Source of the DNA: Candidatus Pantoea deserta | GTDB lineage: Bacteria > Pseudomonadota > Gammaproteobacteria > Enterobacterales > Enterobacteriaceae | Assembly: GCF_003813865.1 (NCBI RefSeq) | Contig: NZ_RMVG01000009.1 | Span: 62,001 to 126,000 of the forward strand | Direction: 5' to 3' | DNA: 64,000 nt | Shown: positions 43,951-53,702 of the stretch, piece after piece | Layout: each line of letters starts with the position of its first letter | How positions within the stretch are numbered: the stretch's first letter is position 1 | Made by a program: the position numbers and the translations under genes | Notes under the pieces: model-generated | Seen by the model: only the letters and a program-made list of their open reading frames with translations | The model's database searches: none | Told to the model about the DNA's origin: nothing

Positions 43951-44801
43951 CGGCGGCCTCCTGCAAGCTGAATACTGATGCGGTTGGCGGCCAGCACCAC
44001 GGCGATCACCAGCAGGCCGGGAAAAGTGGTCAGCCACCATGCGGTAGAGAGATAGTTACGGCCTTCGGCGATCAACAGCCCCCATTCGGGAGCGGGCGGC
44101 GGCGTGCCGTAGCCAAGAAAGCTCAGGGTCGAGAGCGCCAGAATCGCCTGACCAAACTGAAGCGCGGCAAAGGCGATAACCGGCGTCAGCGCGTTAGGCA
44201 GAATATGGCGACGCAGCACGGCGAGAAAGGTGCCGCCGCTGCCAAAGGCCGCCTCGACATAGTCACTGTGGCGAATGCGCACCACTTCGCCGCGCGCCAG
44301 ACGGGCGAAACTGGCGATGGAGGCGATGCCCACCGCCAGCGCGGCGTGCAGCGTGCCGAAGCCGAGCAGGATCAGCATGCTCAGCGACAGCAGCAGGGAA
44401 GGAATAGCCAGCAGCACATCCACGGCGCGCATAATCAGCGTCTCGATTTTGCCGCCGCTTGCGCCCGCCAGCACGCCGAGAAGAGTGCCTGCCGTCAGCC
44501 CCATGGCGACGGCAATCAGCGCGGCGGAAAGGGACGCCGACGCGCCGTAAACCATGCGCGCCCAGAGGTCGCGCCCCAGCTGGTCAGTGCCGAGCCAGTG
44601 TCCTGCCTGCGGCGCAAGGCGCTGCGCCCCGGCAACGCCTTCGGTGGCGCTGTAGTGGGTGAAGAGTCCCGGCGCGATGGCCGCGCCGATCGCCAGCAGC
44701 ACGACCAGCCATGCCAGCCACAGGCCGGGCTGAATGCGCAACGCGGCGCCTTTAGTCTGGGAGGGCGCGCGGCGCGCGCTGGCGTAATCCACAAGGCTCA
44801 C
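43947..44801 (-). CDS. ABC permease, DppC/OppC family
   Basis: A 284-residue inner-membrane permease. It has the N-terminal helix (about 28-47), the GTDQLGRDLWARMVYGASASLSAALIAVAMG block that defines DppC-type proteins, and the EAA loop YVEAAFGSGGTFLAVLRRHILPNALTPVIAF. It starts at GTG 44801 in a GTGA overlap with the DppB-type gene. Forms a heterodimer with it. Confidence 0.92.
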   Translation of the reverse strand: MSLVDYASARRAPSQTKGAALRIQPGLWLAWLVVLLAIGAAIAPGLFTHYSATEGVAGAQRLAPQAGHWLGTDQLGRDLWARMVYGASASLSAALIAVAMGLTAGTLLGVLAGASGGKIETLIMRAVDVLLAIPSLLLSLSMLILLGFGTLHAALAVGIASIASFARLARGEVVRIRHSDYVEAAFGSGGTFLAVLRRHILPNALTPVIAFAALQFGQAILALSTLSFLGYGTPPPAPEWGLLIAEGRNYLSTAWWLTTFPGLLVIAVVLAANRISIQLAGGRR

Positions 44802-45745
44802 AGGGTACCTCCGGCAACGGATTTCAGACGCGGATCAAAGAGCGGCATCAGCAGATCCACCAGCAGGTTGATAACCACAAAGGCCAGCGCGGAGATCATG
44901 ACGATGGCCTGCAATACGGCGACATCCTGATTATTTACGGCCTGCTGCGTCAGCTGGCCAAGGCCGCCGAGTCCGAATACGGTTTCGGTGATCAGCGCGC
45001 CCGCGATTAATTCCCCAAGCAGCAGCCCGGCGATGGTCAGGACCGGCAGCATGGCGTTGCGCAGCACGTGACGCCACAGCACGCGGCTTTCGCTTGCGCC
45101 TTTGGCGCGGGCCACCGCCACAAAGGGCTGGCTAGAGACGTCATCAATGCTGCGCAGCAGGATCTGCGCCAGCGGCGCGGAGATCGGCACGGCGACCGCC
45201 ACAATCGGCAGCAGCAGCCCCTGCCACGGCGAGGGGTTGATCACCGGGATCCAGCGCAGCTGGAAGGAGAACACCTGAATCAGCGCAATGCCGAGCCAGA
45301 AGGTCGGAATGGAGATAAAGAGCGCTGGGGCTGACTGCAACAGCGAACGCAGCGCGCGCAGCGCAGGCTGACGCGACAGCGCCGCCAGCGTAAAAGCCAG
45401 CAGCACGGCGAGCAGGAAGCCGCACAGCGCCAGGCGCAGCGTGCCTGGCAGATTATCGGCAATCTGCGCGCTGACCGGCACGCCTGCCTGCACCGAAAAG
45501 CCAAAGTCGCCGCGCAGCATGGCGAGCAGCGTATGCAGATACTGCTGCCACAGCGGGCTGTCCGCGCCGTAGGCAACACGCATTTCGGCAATCTGCTGCG
45601 GGCTGAGTCCGAGATCCGGGTTCTGAAACTTAATCAGCACCGCGTCGCCGGGCAGTACCTGCAACAGCACAAAGGAGAGGGTAAAGGCCGCCCACAGTAC
45701 CAGCAGCCCCGTACCCAGCCGATGCAGCAGAGAGTGTCGCATCAT
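44798..45745 (-). CDS. ABC permease, DppB/OppB family
   Basis: A 315-residue permease with the DppB-type start (LLHRLGTGLLVLWAAFTLSFVLLQVLPGD), PGTLRLALCGFLLAVLLAF, the loop FVAVARAKGASESRVLWRHVLRNAMLPVLTI and the FGLGGLGQLTQQAVNNQDVAVLQA ending. Encoded 11 bp after the binding protein. The partner DppC-type gene overlaps its stop. Family substrates are di- and oligopeptides, glutathione, nickel or opines. Confidence 0.93.
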   Translation of the reverse strand: MMRHSLLHRLGTGLLVLWAAFTLSFVLLQVLPGDAVLIKFQNPDLGLSPQQIAEMRVAYGADSPLWQQYLHTLLAMLRGDFGFSVQAGVPVSAQIADNLPGTLRLALCGFLLAVLLAFTLAALSRQPALRALRSLLQSAPALFISIPTFWLGIALIQVFSFQLRWIPVINPSPWQGLLLPIVAVAVPISAPLAQILLRSIDDVSSQPFVAVARAKGASESRVLWRHVLRNAMLPVLTIAGLLLGELIAGALITETVFGLGGLGQLTQQAVNNQDVAVLQAIVMISALAFVVINLLVDLLMPLFDPRLKSVAGGTL

Positions 45746-45756
45746 TCACCCCCGTC

Positions 45757-47388
45757 TTAGTGTTTTTCCAGCCAGGCGCCGTAAAACGCCGGACGACCGA
45801 CCGCTTCAAAGCGCACGCCTTTCAGCCAGGGCGCGCCGGCGAATACCTGCGGCTCTTCGAAAATCGGAATGACGTAGGCGTTATCCAGCAGATAGCGCTG
45901 CGCGTCGCCGGTTAGCTGTAGCCGCTTCGCCGGGTCGACTTCGGCAGAGATCGCCAGCAGTAGCGCGTTGAGTTTATCGTCGCGGAACTGTTGTACCTTG
46001 TCGCTGGAGCCGCCTTTTTGCAGCAGCGCGTCGCGGTTGGCGGGATAGAACTGGCTTTTGACCACGTCAGGATCGGCGCGGCCAACCTCCGAGACGGTAA
46101 GCGGCGTTTTCAGCGGATCGAGGTTGTCGAGCGTCTTGCTGCCCGCATCGCCGGCTTTTACCGTCAGCGCCACGCCGACCTGACGCCACTGCTGGGCGAT
46201 TAGCTGCAATACCTCTTTATTCTGCGGCTGCGGCAGGGATTCATAAACCGTCAGCGCCAGCGGTTTGCCCTCTCTGGCGCGTATGCCGCTGGCGTCCGCT
46301 TTCCAGCCCGCCTCGTCCAGCAGCTTTTTCGCCTGCTCCGGATCGAACTTCAGCTTGTCGCTGAGATCGACAAAACCCGCCGCGCTGGCGGCAATCACCG
46401 ATTTGGCCTGCGGATAGTTGGGTGAAAACAGGGTATCGACCACCTGCTTCGCATTGGTGGCGTGTAGCAGCGCCTGACGCACGCGAATATCGCTGACCAG
46501 CGGGTTATCAGGACGGAAGCTGATGCTGTCGTTCACGCCGCGCGTTGGGGCGGCGTAGATCGGGAAGTTCTGATCCTTCGCCTGTTTTTCATCATAGGCC
46601 TGTGCCTGCCGGATAATATCTGCCTGACCGGCCAGCAACGCGCCGATACGCACGCTGTCTTCGGGCGTGACGATGATTTTAATGCCGTCGAGACTGGCGG
46701 GTCCCTGATGGCGTCCGTTTTTCGGTCCCCAGTGATAGTCTTTACGCGCGGTCAGGTCGACTTCGCGGCCCAGCTTTTCATCACTCACCACAAACGGCCC
46801 TGAACCGATAATATGGCGCGCATCGCCAAGCTGATCGAAATTACGCGCCAGGGTACTCAGCGACACTAAACCGGAACCAATGGTGGCGGTGCCCTGTAAA
46901 AAACCGGGGGAAGGTTTTTTAAAATAAAACTTAACCGTCAGCGGATCGATGACTTCGCTGTGGTCGTAATTATTAATCACCTCCGACACCGGCAGACGCT
47001 GCGCTTTATTTCCCAGACCGTAGGTGTCGAAGTTTTTTGCGACCGCGTTCGCATCTAAAACCGTGCCGTCGGAAAAGGTCACGCCGGGGCGAATTTTAAA
47101 GGTGTATTCGGTTTTATCGGCGTTGCTGCTCCAGCTCTCTGCGATCCAGGGTTCAACCTGCAAGGTTTCGGGATTCTGCCAGGTAAGCTTGTCGGTAATC
47201 TGATTAAGGATGCCGCCGTTGGGATAGAAGCCGCCAGCAGGCGGATAGAGATTGGTGTGCGCCTGCTGTTCAAGATAGATCAGCGTGCCGCCTTTCACCG
47301 GCGTTTCTGCCGCGTGAACCGTGAGACTCCCTGCAAGCAGAGCAAACGCCAGTGCGCGCGGCAGCGGCGAAAAACGAAATCGCGTCAT
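45757..47388 (-). CDS. Family-5 extracellular solute-binding protein (KPN_01854 type)
   Basis: A 543-residue periplasmic binding protein. Signal peptide to about 26 (TVHAAE), then KGGTLIYLEQQAHTNLYPPAGGFYPNGGILNQITDKLTWQNPETLQVEPWIAESW, YTFKIRPGVTFSDGT, IIGSGPFVVSD, RQALLHATNAKQVVDTLF and a C-terminal NAYVIPIFEEPQVFA. It belongs with the DppA/GsiB-type binding proteins and matches the KPN_01854 group that accompanies KPN_01858 monooxygenases. First gene of an eight-gene leftward operon. Its promoter lies in the 327-bp region shared with the opposite operon. Confidence 0.93.
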   Translation of the reverse strand: MTRFRFSPLPRALAFALLAGSLTVHAAETPVKGGTLIYLEQQAHTNLYPPAGGFYPNGGILNQITDKLTWQNPETLQVEPWIAESWSSNADKTEYTFKIRPGVTFSDGTVLDANAVAKNFDTYGLGNKAQRLPVSEVINNYDHSEVIDPLTVKFYFKKPSPGFLQGTATIGSGLVSLSTLARNFDQLGDARHIIGSGPFVVSDEKLGREVDLTARKDYHWGPKNGRHQGPASLDGIKIIVTPEDSVRIGALLAGQADIIRQAQAYDEKQAKDQNFPIYAAPTRGVNDSISFRPDNPLVSDIRVRQALLHATNAKQVVDTLFSPNYPQAKSVIAASAAGFVDLSDKLKFDPEQAKKLLDEAGWKADASGIRAREGKPLALTVYESLPQPQNKEVLQLIAQQWRQVGVALTVKAGDAGSKTLDNLDPLKTPLTVSEVGRADPDVVKSQFYPANRDALLQKGGSSDKVQQFRDDKLNALLLAISAEVDPAKRLQLTGDAQRYLLDNAYVIPIFEEPQVFAGAPWLKGVRFEAVGRPAFYGAWLEKH

Positions 47389-47715
47389 GTTAATTCCTTT
47401 GTTATCAACCGCCTTTAACGGCGATATTCATCATCGGACGCGGCGCGAGGCAAATGAACCAACGAATTGCGCAAAGCTTATGTAAAAATAACAATAAGCC
47501 GCTCAGTGAAAAGAAGATTAATTTCTCCTGCGCCTGAAAACTATTTTTCTTTCCTTGATCTGCGAGGCTGAATATAAGGCCGCTATAAATTTGTTATCGG
47601 TAAAATAAATTTCGCTATGCCATTTTCCTCCATCCCTTTTTCATATTTGTTGTTTTACGAACGATTAACCTCGCCTCACACTGAGTCGCAACTGGATATA
47701 AGTGAGGAAGGGTGA
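47389..47715. promoter_or_regulatory. Divergent control region of the two sulfur operons
   Basis: 327 bp, AT-richer than the flanking genes, carrying the promoters of the leftward (47388) and rightward (47716) operons. AAAGGA serves the leftward ATG and AGTGAGGAAGG the rightward. No clear operator was recognised; a CysB- or Cbl-type activator would be expected here. Confidence 0.55.
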
Positions 47716-48717
47716 ATGTCATATCGTCTGAGTCTGTTGGATAAATCGCCGATGCTCGCCAATGAGCCGGCCAGCAGCGCGCTACAGCGCACCTTGCAGC
47801 TGGCGCAACAGGCGGAACGCTGGGGCTATCACCGTTTCTGGCTGGCCGAACATCACAATAGCGCGCAGCTGGCGAGTCCGTCGCCGGAAGTGCTGATCGC
47901 CTGGATCATCGCGCAGACGCAGCATATTCGCGTCGGCTCCGGCGGCGTGATGCTGCAACACTACAGCCCCTATAAGGTGGCGGAAAACTTTAATCTGCTG
48001 GCGTCGCTGGCGCCGGGCCGTATCGACCTTGGCGTCGGCAAAGCGCCGGGCGGGCTGCCGCTCTCTACCCGCGCGCTTCAGGCGGGTGTGGATGCACAGG
48101 CTAAAGGCAGCTTTGCCGATCAGCTGAAGCAGCTTGGCCAGTGGCTCGACGCGCCGCCGCAGCCTGCGGCTGACGACGAAGAGACGCTGCGCGCCACGCC
48201 GCTGCCGCCGCGTCCGGCGAACCGTTTTCTGCTGGGCGCGAGCGAAGAGAGCGCCACGCTCGCGGCGCAGCAGGGCTGGCAGCTGGTGTTCGCCGCGCAT
48301 CTCAACGGCGATCGTCAGCTAATGGAGAACACCCTCGGCACCTACCATCGCCTCAGCGGCCAGCGCGCGCTGGTGGCGGTGCAGGTGGTGGTGGCCGACT
48401 CCCCGGCGGAAGCGGATCTGCTGGTCAAGGGGCTGCGCCACTACCACGTTAAGGTCAACGGCGGCCAGGGCGTCAATGTCGCCAGCCTTGAACAGGCTGA
48501 ACGCTACGTGCGTCAGGGCGGCTTTACCGACTATGTGATCGAACCCCGTACCCCGTCTCTGCTGAAAGGCACCGCTGCGCAGGTGCACGCCCAGCTTGAT
48601 GCGCTGCATCAGCACTATGGCATCGACGAGTTTGTTATCGATACGCCCATCGCAGAGCCAGGCGCGCGCGCGCGCTCGCTGGAGCTGCTGGCGACACATC
48701 TTCTCGTAGCGGCCTGA
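47716..48717 (+). CDS. MsnO8-family luciferase-like monooxygenase
   Basis: A 333-residue flavin-dependent monooxygenase. It starts SYRLSLLDKSPMLANEPASSALQRTLQLAQQAERWGYHRFWLAEHHN, the MsnO8-type signature, followed by RVGSGGVMLQHYSPYKVAENFNLLASLAPGRIDLGVGKAPGG and RFLLGASEESATLAAQQGW. First gene of the rightward operon; the M20 amidohydrolase follows after 16 bp. Needs FMNH2. Substrate unknown. Confidence 0.9.
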   Translation: MSYRLSLLDKSPMLANEPASSALQRTLQLAQQAERWGYHRFWLAEHHNSAQLASPSPEVLIAWIIAQTQHIRVGSGGVMLQHYSPYKVAENFNLLASLAPGRIDLGVGKAPGGLPLSTRALQAGVDAQAKGSFADQLKQLGQWLDAPPQPAADDEETLRATPLPPRPANRFLLGASEESATLAAQQGWQLVFAAHLNGDRQLMENTLGTYHRLSGQRALVAVQVVVADSPAEADLLVKGLRHYHVKVNGGQGVNVASLEQAERYVRQGGFTDYVIEPRTPSLLKGTAAQVHAQLDALHQHYGIDEFVIDTPIAEPGARARSLELLATHLLVAA

Positions 48718-48733
48718 TCTGGCGGAGACAACC

Positions 48734-49891
48734 ATGAGCACCTCCTTTGAAACTCAGCTGATTGCGTGGCGTCGCGAACTCCATACCTGGCCAGAGCTGT
48801 CCGGCAAGGAAGAGGCGACCACCGCGCGCCTGCGCGCATGGTTGCAGGCGGCGGATATCAGGCTGCTGGACTACCCGCTGAAAACCGGTCTGGTGGCTGA
48901 AGTGGGTCAGGGCGACGCCCTGATTGCGCTGCGCGCCGATATTGACGCGCTGCCGGTGCATGAGTCCAGCGGCGTATCATTTCACTCGCGTCATCCCGGC
49001 GTGATGCACGCCTGTGGGCACGACGTGCATAGCGCAGTGATGCTGGGCGCGGCGCTGTTGTTGAAACAGCAGGAGGCGCAGCTTAACGGCCGCGTGCGTA
49101 TTCTGTTTCAGCCTGCCGAAGAGATTGCTGCTGGCGCGCGTCAGTTTATCGACGCAGGCGTGCTGGACGGCGTGCAGGCGATTTTCGGTATGCACAACGA
49201 GCCAGGCTTGCCAACTGGCGTGTTCGCCACGCGCGGCGGCGCATTCTACGCCAACGCCGATAAGTTTATTATCCGCGTCAACGGCAAAGGGGCGCACGCG
49301 GCGCACCCGGAAGAGGGCGTGGATACCATCGTCGCCGCCAGCCAGATTATTCAGGGGCTGCAAAGCCTGACCAGCCGCAGCTTTAATACCCTCGATAGCC
49401 TGGTGCTGAGCATTACGCGCATCGACGCGGGAAAAACCTGGAACGTGCTGCCCGGCAGCGTGGAGTTTGGCGGCACCGCCCGCACGCACGATCGCGAGGT
49501 GCGCGCCGGGCTGGAGGCGCGCGTGCGCGCGCTGGTTACCCATTTCGCCGAGGCGGCGGGCGCGGAGGCGACGCTAAGCTGGCACGCCGGCCCGCCGGTA
49601 CTGGTCAACGATCCGCACTGGGCGCACTTTTCCAGCGAGATCGCTGAACAGGCGGGCTATCGCGTGCAGACCGCCGATCTGCATCTTGGCGGAGAAGATT
49701 TCGCCTTCTATCTGCAAAAACTGCCTGGCGCCTTTGTCAGTATTGGCAGCGCCAGCGCATCTGGCCTGCATCATGCCGCTTTTAATCCCGACGAGGCGCT
49801 TATCGCTCCCGCCGCGCGCTACTTCGCACAGCTGGCCCAGCAGGCGCTGGAACAGCTTAACGCGCGATGTCGCGACGCCATTCTGACCTGA
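48734..49891 (+). CDS. M20D amidohydrolase, YxeP-like (second copy)
   Basis: A 385-residue metallohydrolase of the same family as the 39088 protein. HACGHD at 92-97 supplies metal ligands and FQPAEE the catalytic Glu; GGEDFAFYLQKLPGAFVSIG is the C-terminal metal block. The likely reaction is removal of an N-acetyl group from a cysteine derivative after C-S cleavage. Encoded between the MsnO8-type and NtaA-type monooxygenases and upstream of a GNAT acetyltransferase, so acetylation and deacetylation are encoded in one operon, as in the yxe/sna loci of Bacillus. The two M20 copies of the window probably serve different adducts. Confidence 0.92.
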   Translation: MSTSFETQLIAWRRELHTWPELSGKEEATTARLRAWLQAADIRLLDYPLKTGLVAEVGQGDALIALRADIDALPVHESSGVSFHSRHPGVMHACGHDVHSAVMLGAALLLKQQEAQLNGRVRILFQPAEEIAAGARQFIDAGVLDGVQAIFGMHNEPGLPTGVFATRGGAFYANADKFIIRVNGKGAHAAHPEEGVDTIVAASQIIQGLQSLTSRSFNTLDSLVLSITRIDAGKTWNVLPGSVEFGGTARTHDREVRAGLEARVRALVTHFAEAAGAEATLSWHAGPPVLVNDPHWAHFSSEIAEQAGYRVQTADLHLGGEDFAFYLQKLPGAFVSIGSASASGLHHAAFNPDEALIAPAARYFAQLAQQALEQLNARCRDAILT

Positions 49892-49971
49892 TCCCCTGAA
49901 CGAGACGGCCTACGCACGCAGCGATCCGCCGTGCGGCAGGCGTCGCTGTCACAAAAAACAGAGAGCACATC

Positions 49972-51285
49972 ATGACCACAAGAGAGCTTCGACTGGGTAC
50001 CATTTTACATGGCGCGTCCGGCAATATGTCCGCGTGGCGACATCCCGCCGCGCAGGCCGACGCCAGCATTAGCCTGGAGTATGCAAAACGCATCGCGCGC
50101 AAAGCGGAAGAGGGCAAGCTTGACTTCCTGTTTGTCGCCGATGGTCTCTATATCAATGAAAAATCGATTCCTCATTTCCTTAACCGCTTTGAGCCGCTGA
50201 CGCTACTGTCGGCGCTGGCGGGCGCGACCGAGCATCTGGGGCTGGTGGGCACGGTGTCTACCTCCTACAGCGAGCCTTTTATTACCGCGCGCCAGTTCGC
50301 CAGCCTCGATCATCTGAGCGGCGGCCGGGCGGGCTGGAACGTGGTGACCTCGCCGCTGGAAGGCTCGGCCAAAAACTTTTCCCGCAAGCAGCATCCGGAA
50401 CATGCGCTACGCTACCGCATCGCCGATGAGTACCTTACCGTGGTGAAAGGACTGTGGGACTCCTGGGAAGAGGGGGCCTTTGTCCGCGATAAAGCCAGCG
50501 GCCAGTTCTTTGACCCCAGTAAGCTGCACGCCATCGATCACCACGGCGATTTTTTCCAGGTGGCCGGACCGCTGAATATCCAGCGCACGCCGCAGGGCCG
50601 CCCGATCCTGTTCCAGGCAGGCGCCTCTGAAGATGGTAAAAAGCTGGCGGCGCGTCATGCCGACGCCATTTTTACCCATCAGGCGACGCTGGAGGAGGCG
50701 CAGGCCTTTTACCGCGACGTTAAGCGCCAGCTGGTGGAAAACGGCCGTCAGCCGAACGATTTGCATATTTTTCAGGGCGTCAGCGTGATTGTCGGCGACA
50801 GCGCCGAGGATGTGGAGCAGCAGTACCAGACCACCGCCGCGCTGGTATCGATTCAGGATGCGCTCAACTATCTGGGGCGCTTCTTCGACCATCACGACTT
50901 TTCCCAGTATCCGCTGGACGAACCCTTTCCTGAGCTGGGCGATATCGGTCAGAACAGCTTTCGCAGCACCACCGACGAGATCAAGCGCAAGGCGCGTCAG
51001 CATGGTCATACCCTGCGTCAGGCTGCGCTGGAAGCGGCGACGCCGCGCCCGCTGTTTTACGGCACGCCGGAACAGGTGGCGGACGGTCTGCAACACTGGT
51101 TCGACAACGGCGCGACCGACGGCTTCATCATTCAGGGCGGCACGCCCGATACCTTTGAGCGTTTTGTCGATCGCGTGGTGCCGGTATTACAGGCGCGCGG
51201 CCTGACGCGACGCGACTATCCCGGCACAACTCTGCGCGCCAGTCTGGGCCTTGCAGAACCGGCTAATCAATTTTCACAACGTTAA
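49972..51285 (+). CDS. NtaA/SnaA/DszA-family monooxygenase (YxeK-like)
   Basis: A 437-residue class C flavin monooxygenase starting [34 protein letters not shown]. It carries [82 protein letters not shown] and [12 protein letters not shown]. subtilis YxeK, from the same family, oxygenates N-acetyl-S-(2-succino)cysteine to release N-acetylcysteine and oxaloacetate. Its neighbours here (M20 deacylase before it; binding protein, GNAT, permease and ATPase after it) match the yxe gene set, which makes this the best YxeK candidate of the window. Confidence 0.93.
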   Translation: MTTRELRLGTILHGASGNMSAWRHPAAQADASISLEYAKRIARKAEEGKLDFLFVADGLYINEKSIPHFLNRFEPLTLLSALAGATEHLGLVGTVSTSYSEPFITARQFASLDHLSGGRAGWNVVTSPLEGSAKNFSRKQHPEHALRYRIADEYLTVVKGLWDSWEEGAFVRDKASGQFFDPSKLHAIDHHGDFFQVAGPLNIQRTPQGRPILFQAGASEDGKKLAARHADAIFTHQATLEEAQAFYRDVKRQLVENGRQPNDLHIFQGVSVIVGDSAEDVEQQYQTTAALVSIQDALNYLGRFFDHHDFSQYPLDEPFPELGDIGQNSFRSTTDEIKRKARQHGHTLRQAALEAATPRPLFYGTPEQVADGLQHWFDNGATDGFIIQGGTPDTFERFVDRVVPVLQARGLTRRDYPGTTLRASLGLAEPANQFSQR

Positions 51286-51298
51286 GAGCACCCTTGCT

Positions 51299-52240
51299 AT
51301 GCAGACCAGTAAAACCCTTATCGCCCTGCTGTTGCTGACGGTTTCAGGTGGCGTCTCTGCCGAAGGAACGCAGGTCGATTACAACGGCCAGCGCGTCAGC
51401 CTTGAAGCCAATAAACAGCCTATCAATACCCCGAAAAACGATCGGGCGGTGGCGCAGATCCCGGCAGGCCATCACTTTGTGGTGCCGGGTTCCTTTACCG
51501 TGGCGGTCGCCGCGCAGAACTCGCCGCCGCTGACGGTTTTCTCCGACGATAACAAAACGCTGCTGGGTAGCGAGGTGGATATTGCGCGTCTGGTTGCCGA
51601 CAGCCTTGGCCTGAAGCTCAACGTGGTGCCGACCTCATGGGAAGACTGGCCGCTTGGCGTGGCGTCGGGCAAATACGACGCGGCCATCTCTAACGTAACC
51701 GTCACCAGAGAGCGTAAAGAGAAGTTTGATTTCGCCACCTATCGCCGCGATACGCTTGGCTTCTACGTGAAGGCCGACAGCAAGATTCGCGCCATCGCGA
51801 AGCCGGAAGATATTGCCGGGCTGCGCATTATCGTCGGCTCCGGCACCAATCAGGAAGCGGTGCTGCTGGAGTGGGATAAGGCCAATCAGGCGAAAGGGCT
51901 GAAGCCTTTCACGCCGATCTATACCAAAGATGACGCCAGCCAGACGCTGGCGTTGCAGGCGGGACGCGCCGACGCCTATTTCGGACCGAACGTGATTGGC
52001 GCGTGGAAAGCGGCGCTGACCGGCAAAACCCGTCTGGTGGGCAGCTTCGACGGCGGCTGGCCGAAAGTCGCGCATATCGCGGTGACGGTGAAAAAAGGCA
52101 GCGGTCTCGCTGAGCCGATCAATACCGCGCTAAACGGGGTGATCCAGAACGGTGACTACCTCAAGGTGCTGAATCGCTGGGGCGAGGGCGTGGAGAAGAT
52201 CGACCGCTCTGAAATCAACCCGCCGGGTCTGGGCGACTAA
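51299..52240 (+). CDS. Family-3 ABC substrate-binding protein (YxeM-like)
   Basis: A 313-residue periplasmic binding protein. Signal peptide MQTSKTLIALLLLTVSGGVSAEG, then the unusual N-terminal lead DYNGQRVSLEANKQPINTPKND before HFVVPGSFTVAVAAQNSPPLTVFSDD. Family blocks are LGSEVDIARLVADSLGLKLNVVPTSWEDWPLGVASGKYDAAISNV and IIVGSGTNQEAVLLEWD. ATG 51299 gives a clean signal peptide; the longer frame from 51251 lies inside the previous gene. A paralogue with the same TNQE and SWEDWPLGV motifs is at 54491. Confidence 0.92.
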   Translation: MQTSKTLIALLLLTVSGGVSAEGTQVDYNGQRVSLEANKQPINTPKNDRAVAQIPAGHHFVVPGSFTVAVAAQNSPPLTVFSDDNKTLLGSEVDIARLVADSLGLKLNVVPTSWEDWPLGVASGKYDAAISNVTVTRERKEKFDFATYRRDTLGFYVKADSKIRAIAKPEDIAGLRIIVGSGTNQEAVLLEWDKANQAKGLKPFTPIYTKDDASQTLALQAGRADAYFGPNVIGAWKAALTGKTRLVGSFDGGWPKVAHIAVTVKKGSGLAEPINTALNGVIQNGDYLKVLNRWGEGVEKIDRSEINPPGLGD

Positions 52241-52250
52241 GGAGGGAAAG

Positions 52251-52763
52251 ATGAGTCAGCAATTTTTCCGCGACGTCTCGCCGGAGGCCCCGGAGCTTCA
52301 GCCGATTCTCACTGGGCTGTTTGCGTTTTACGCCTCGCGCTATGGCGATTTTTTCCGCAATAACCAGGAGGTGGAAAAGACGGAGTGGTATCTGCCGCCG
52401 CGCGGCCTGTTTATCGTGCTGGAGCGCGACGGGGAAATTATCGCCATGGGGGCCTATAAGCCGTTTGACAGCGAGACCGCCGAATTAAAGCGCATCTGGA
52501 CGCGCAGCGATCTGCGGCGTCAGGGGCTGGCGCTACGGGTGGTGCAGGAGCTGGAGCGGCGCGCGCGGCTTGCCGGTTATCGCCGTCTCTACCTTACGAC
52601 CGGGTTTCGGCAGCCGGAAGCGGTGCATCTCTACAGCAGTTTCGGTTATCAGCCGCAGTTTGATCTCAGCGGCGATCTTGAGCGCTACGGGCAGCCCCCT
52701 TATGACGGTCGTCTGCGTTTTACCAAAGTCATCGACGCCGACAGCGTCGCTCAGGCAAGTTAA
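52251..52763 (+). CDS. GNAT-family N-acetyltransferase (SnaB/YxeL-like by context)
   Basis: A 170-residue GCN5-type acetyltransferase. The acetyl-CoA motif A reads RIWTRSDLRRQGLA (81-94), preceded by the strand LFIVLERDGEIIAMGAYKPF and followed by LYLTTGFRQPEAVHLYSSFGYQP, the typical C-terminal motif B. In B. subtilis an acetyltransferase of the sna/yxe loci N-acetylates S-(2-succino)cysteine before cleavage. The gene is wedged between a binding protein (11 bp) and the permease (9 bp), with AAGGAGGG before its ATG. Role by context; substrate specificity cannot be read. Confidence 0.88.
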   Translation: MSQQFFRDVSPEAPELQPILTGLFAFYASRYGDFFRNNQEVEKTEWYLPPRGLFIVLERDGEIIAMGAYKPFDSETAELKRIWTRSDLRRQGLALRVVQELERRARLAGYRRLYLTTGFRQPEAVHLYSSFGYQPQFDLSGDLERYGQPPYDGRLRFTKVIDADSVAQAS

Positions 52764-52772
52764 GGAGAAACG

Positions 52773-53702
52773 ATGAGCAGGGATCATCAACACTTAAAAG
52801 TGGTGCCGGCGCGCTATCCGGCGCGCACTATCGGGGCGATCGTCGCCCTGTTTATTCTGGCGGGCGTCACGGAATCCGTGGCGCTCAATCCGCGCTGGGA
52901 GTGGGGCGTTTTCGCCCGCTGGTTCTTTGACCCGGTGATCCTGCACGGTCTGGGGCAGACGCTGCTGCTGACGCTGCTTGGCACCGTGTTCAGCCTGATT
53001 TTTGGCGGCTTTCTGGCGCTGGCGCGCCTCTCTTCGTCCTGGCTGCTCAGCAGCCTGGCCTGGGGCTATATCTGGCTGTTCCGCTCGCTGCCGCTGATTG
53101 TGGTGCTGATTATTCTGTATAACTTCTCCTACCTCTATGACCAGCTGTCGTTTGGCGTGCCCTTTACCACGCTGGCCTGGGGCCACTTTCAAACCATCAA
53201 TGTGCTGGGGCAGTTTCCCGCTGCGGTCATCGGCCTGACGCTGGTGCAGGCCGCCTACAGCGCGGAGATTATTCGCGGGGGCTTTCTCGGCGTCGATCAT
53301 GGGCAGGTGGAAGCCGCGTCCGCGCTCGGTCTCTCTGCGACGCGGCGTACCTTTCGCATTATTTTGCCGCAGGCGCTGCGCGCCATTATTCCTACTGCCT
53401 TTAACGAGATCATCAGCCTCGCCAAAGGGACGGCGATGGTATACGTGCTGGCGATGCCGGAGCTTTTTTACACCATCCAGATGATTTACAACCGCAACCA
53501 GGAAGTGATCCCGCTGCTGATGGTCGGAGCGGCCTGGTATCTGATCATTACCACCGTGCTGTCGGTGATCCAGCACAGCGTTGAGCGCTGGCTGGCGCGC
53601 AGTGTCACCCGCGATCCGCAGCCTTCGCGCTGGCGTCAGTGGCGCAGCCGCCTGAAACCCGTTGCCGCAAATGAGGAGATTAGCCATGTCCGAAGCCATT
53701 GA
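52773..53702 (+). CDS. ABC permease, HisM/GlnP family (YxeN-like)
   Basis: A 309-residue inner-membrane permease of the polar amino acid class. It has a first helix at about 17-33, GLGQTLLLTLLGTVFSLIFGGFLALARLSSSW and the ATPase-docking loop QVEAASALGLSATRRTFRIILPQALRAIIPTAFNEIISLAKGTAMVYV. Same general plan as the permease at 4897. AAGGAGAAACG precedes the ATG. The ATPase gene overlaps its end. Confidence 0.93.
   Translation: MSRDHQHLKVVPARYPARTIGAIVALFILAGVTESVALNPRWEWGVFARWFFDPVILHGLGQTLLLTLLGTVFSLIFGGFLALARLSSSWLLSSLAWGYIWLFRSLPLIVVLIILYNFSYLYDQLSFGVPFTTLAWGHFQTINVLGQFPAAVIGLTLVQAAYSAEIIRGGFLGVDHGQVEAASALGLSATRRTFRIILPQALRAIIPTAFNEIISLAKGTAMVYVLAMPELFYTIQMIYNRNQEVIPLLMVGAAWYLIITTVLSVIQHSVERWLARSVTRDPQPSRWRQWRSRLKPVAANEEISHVRSH

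Noticed and set aside
52794..53699. 301-codon minus-strand ORF opposite the 52773 permease
   Set aside because: Mirror of a GC-rich membrane protein gene; Gln/Arg-rich translation without homology.
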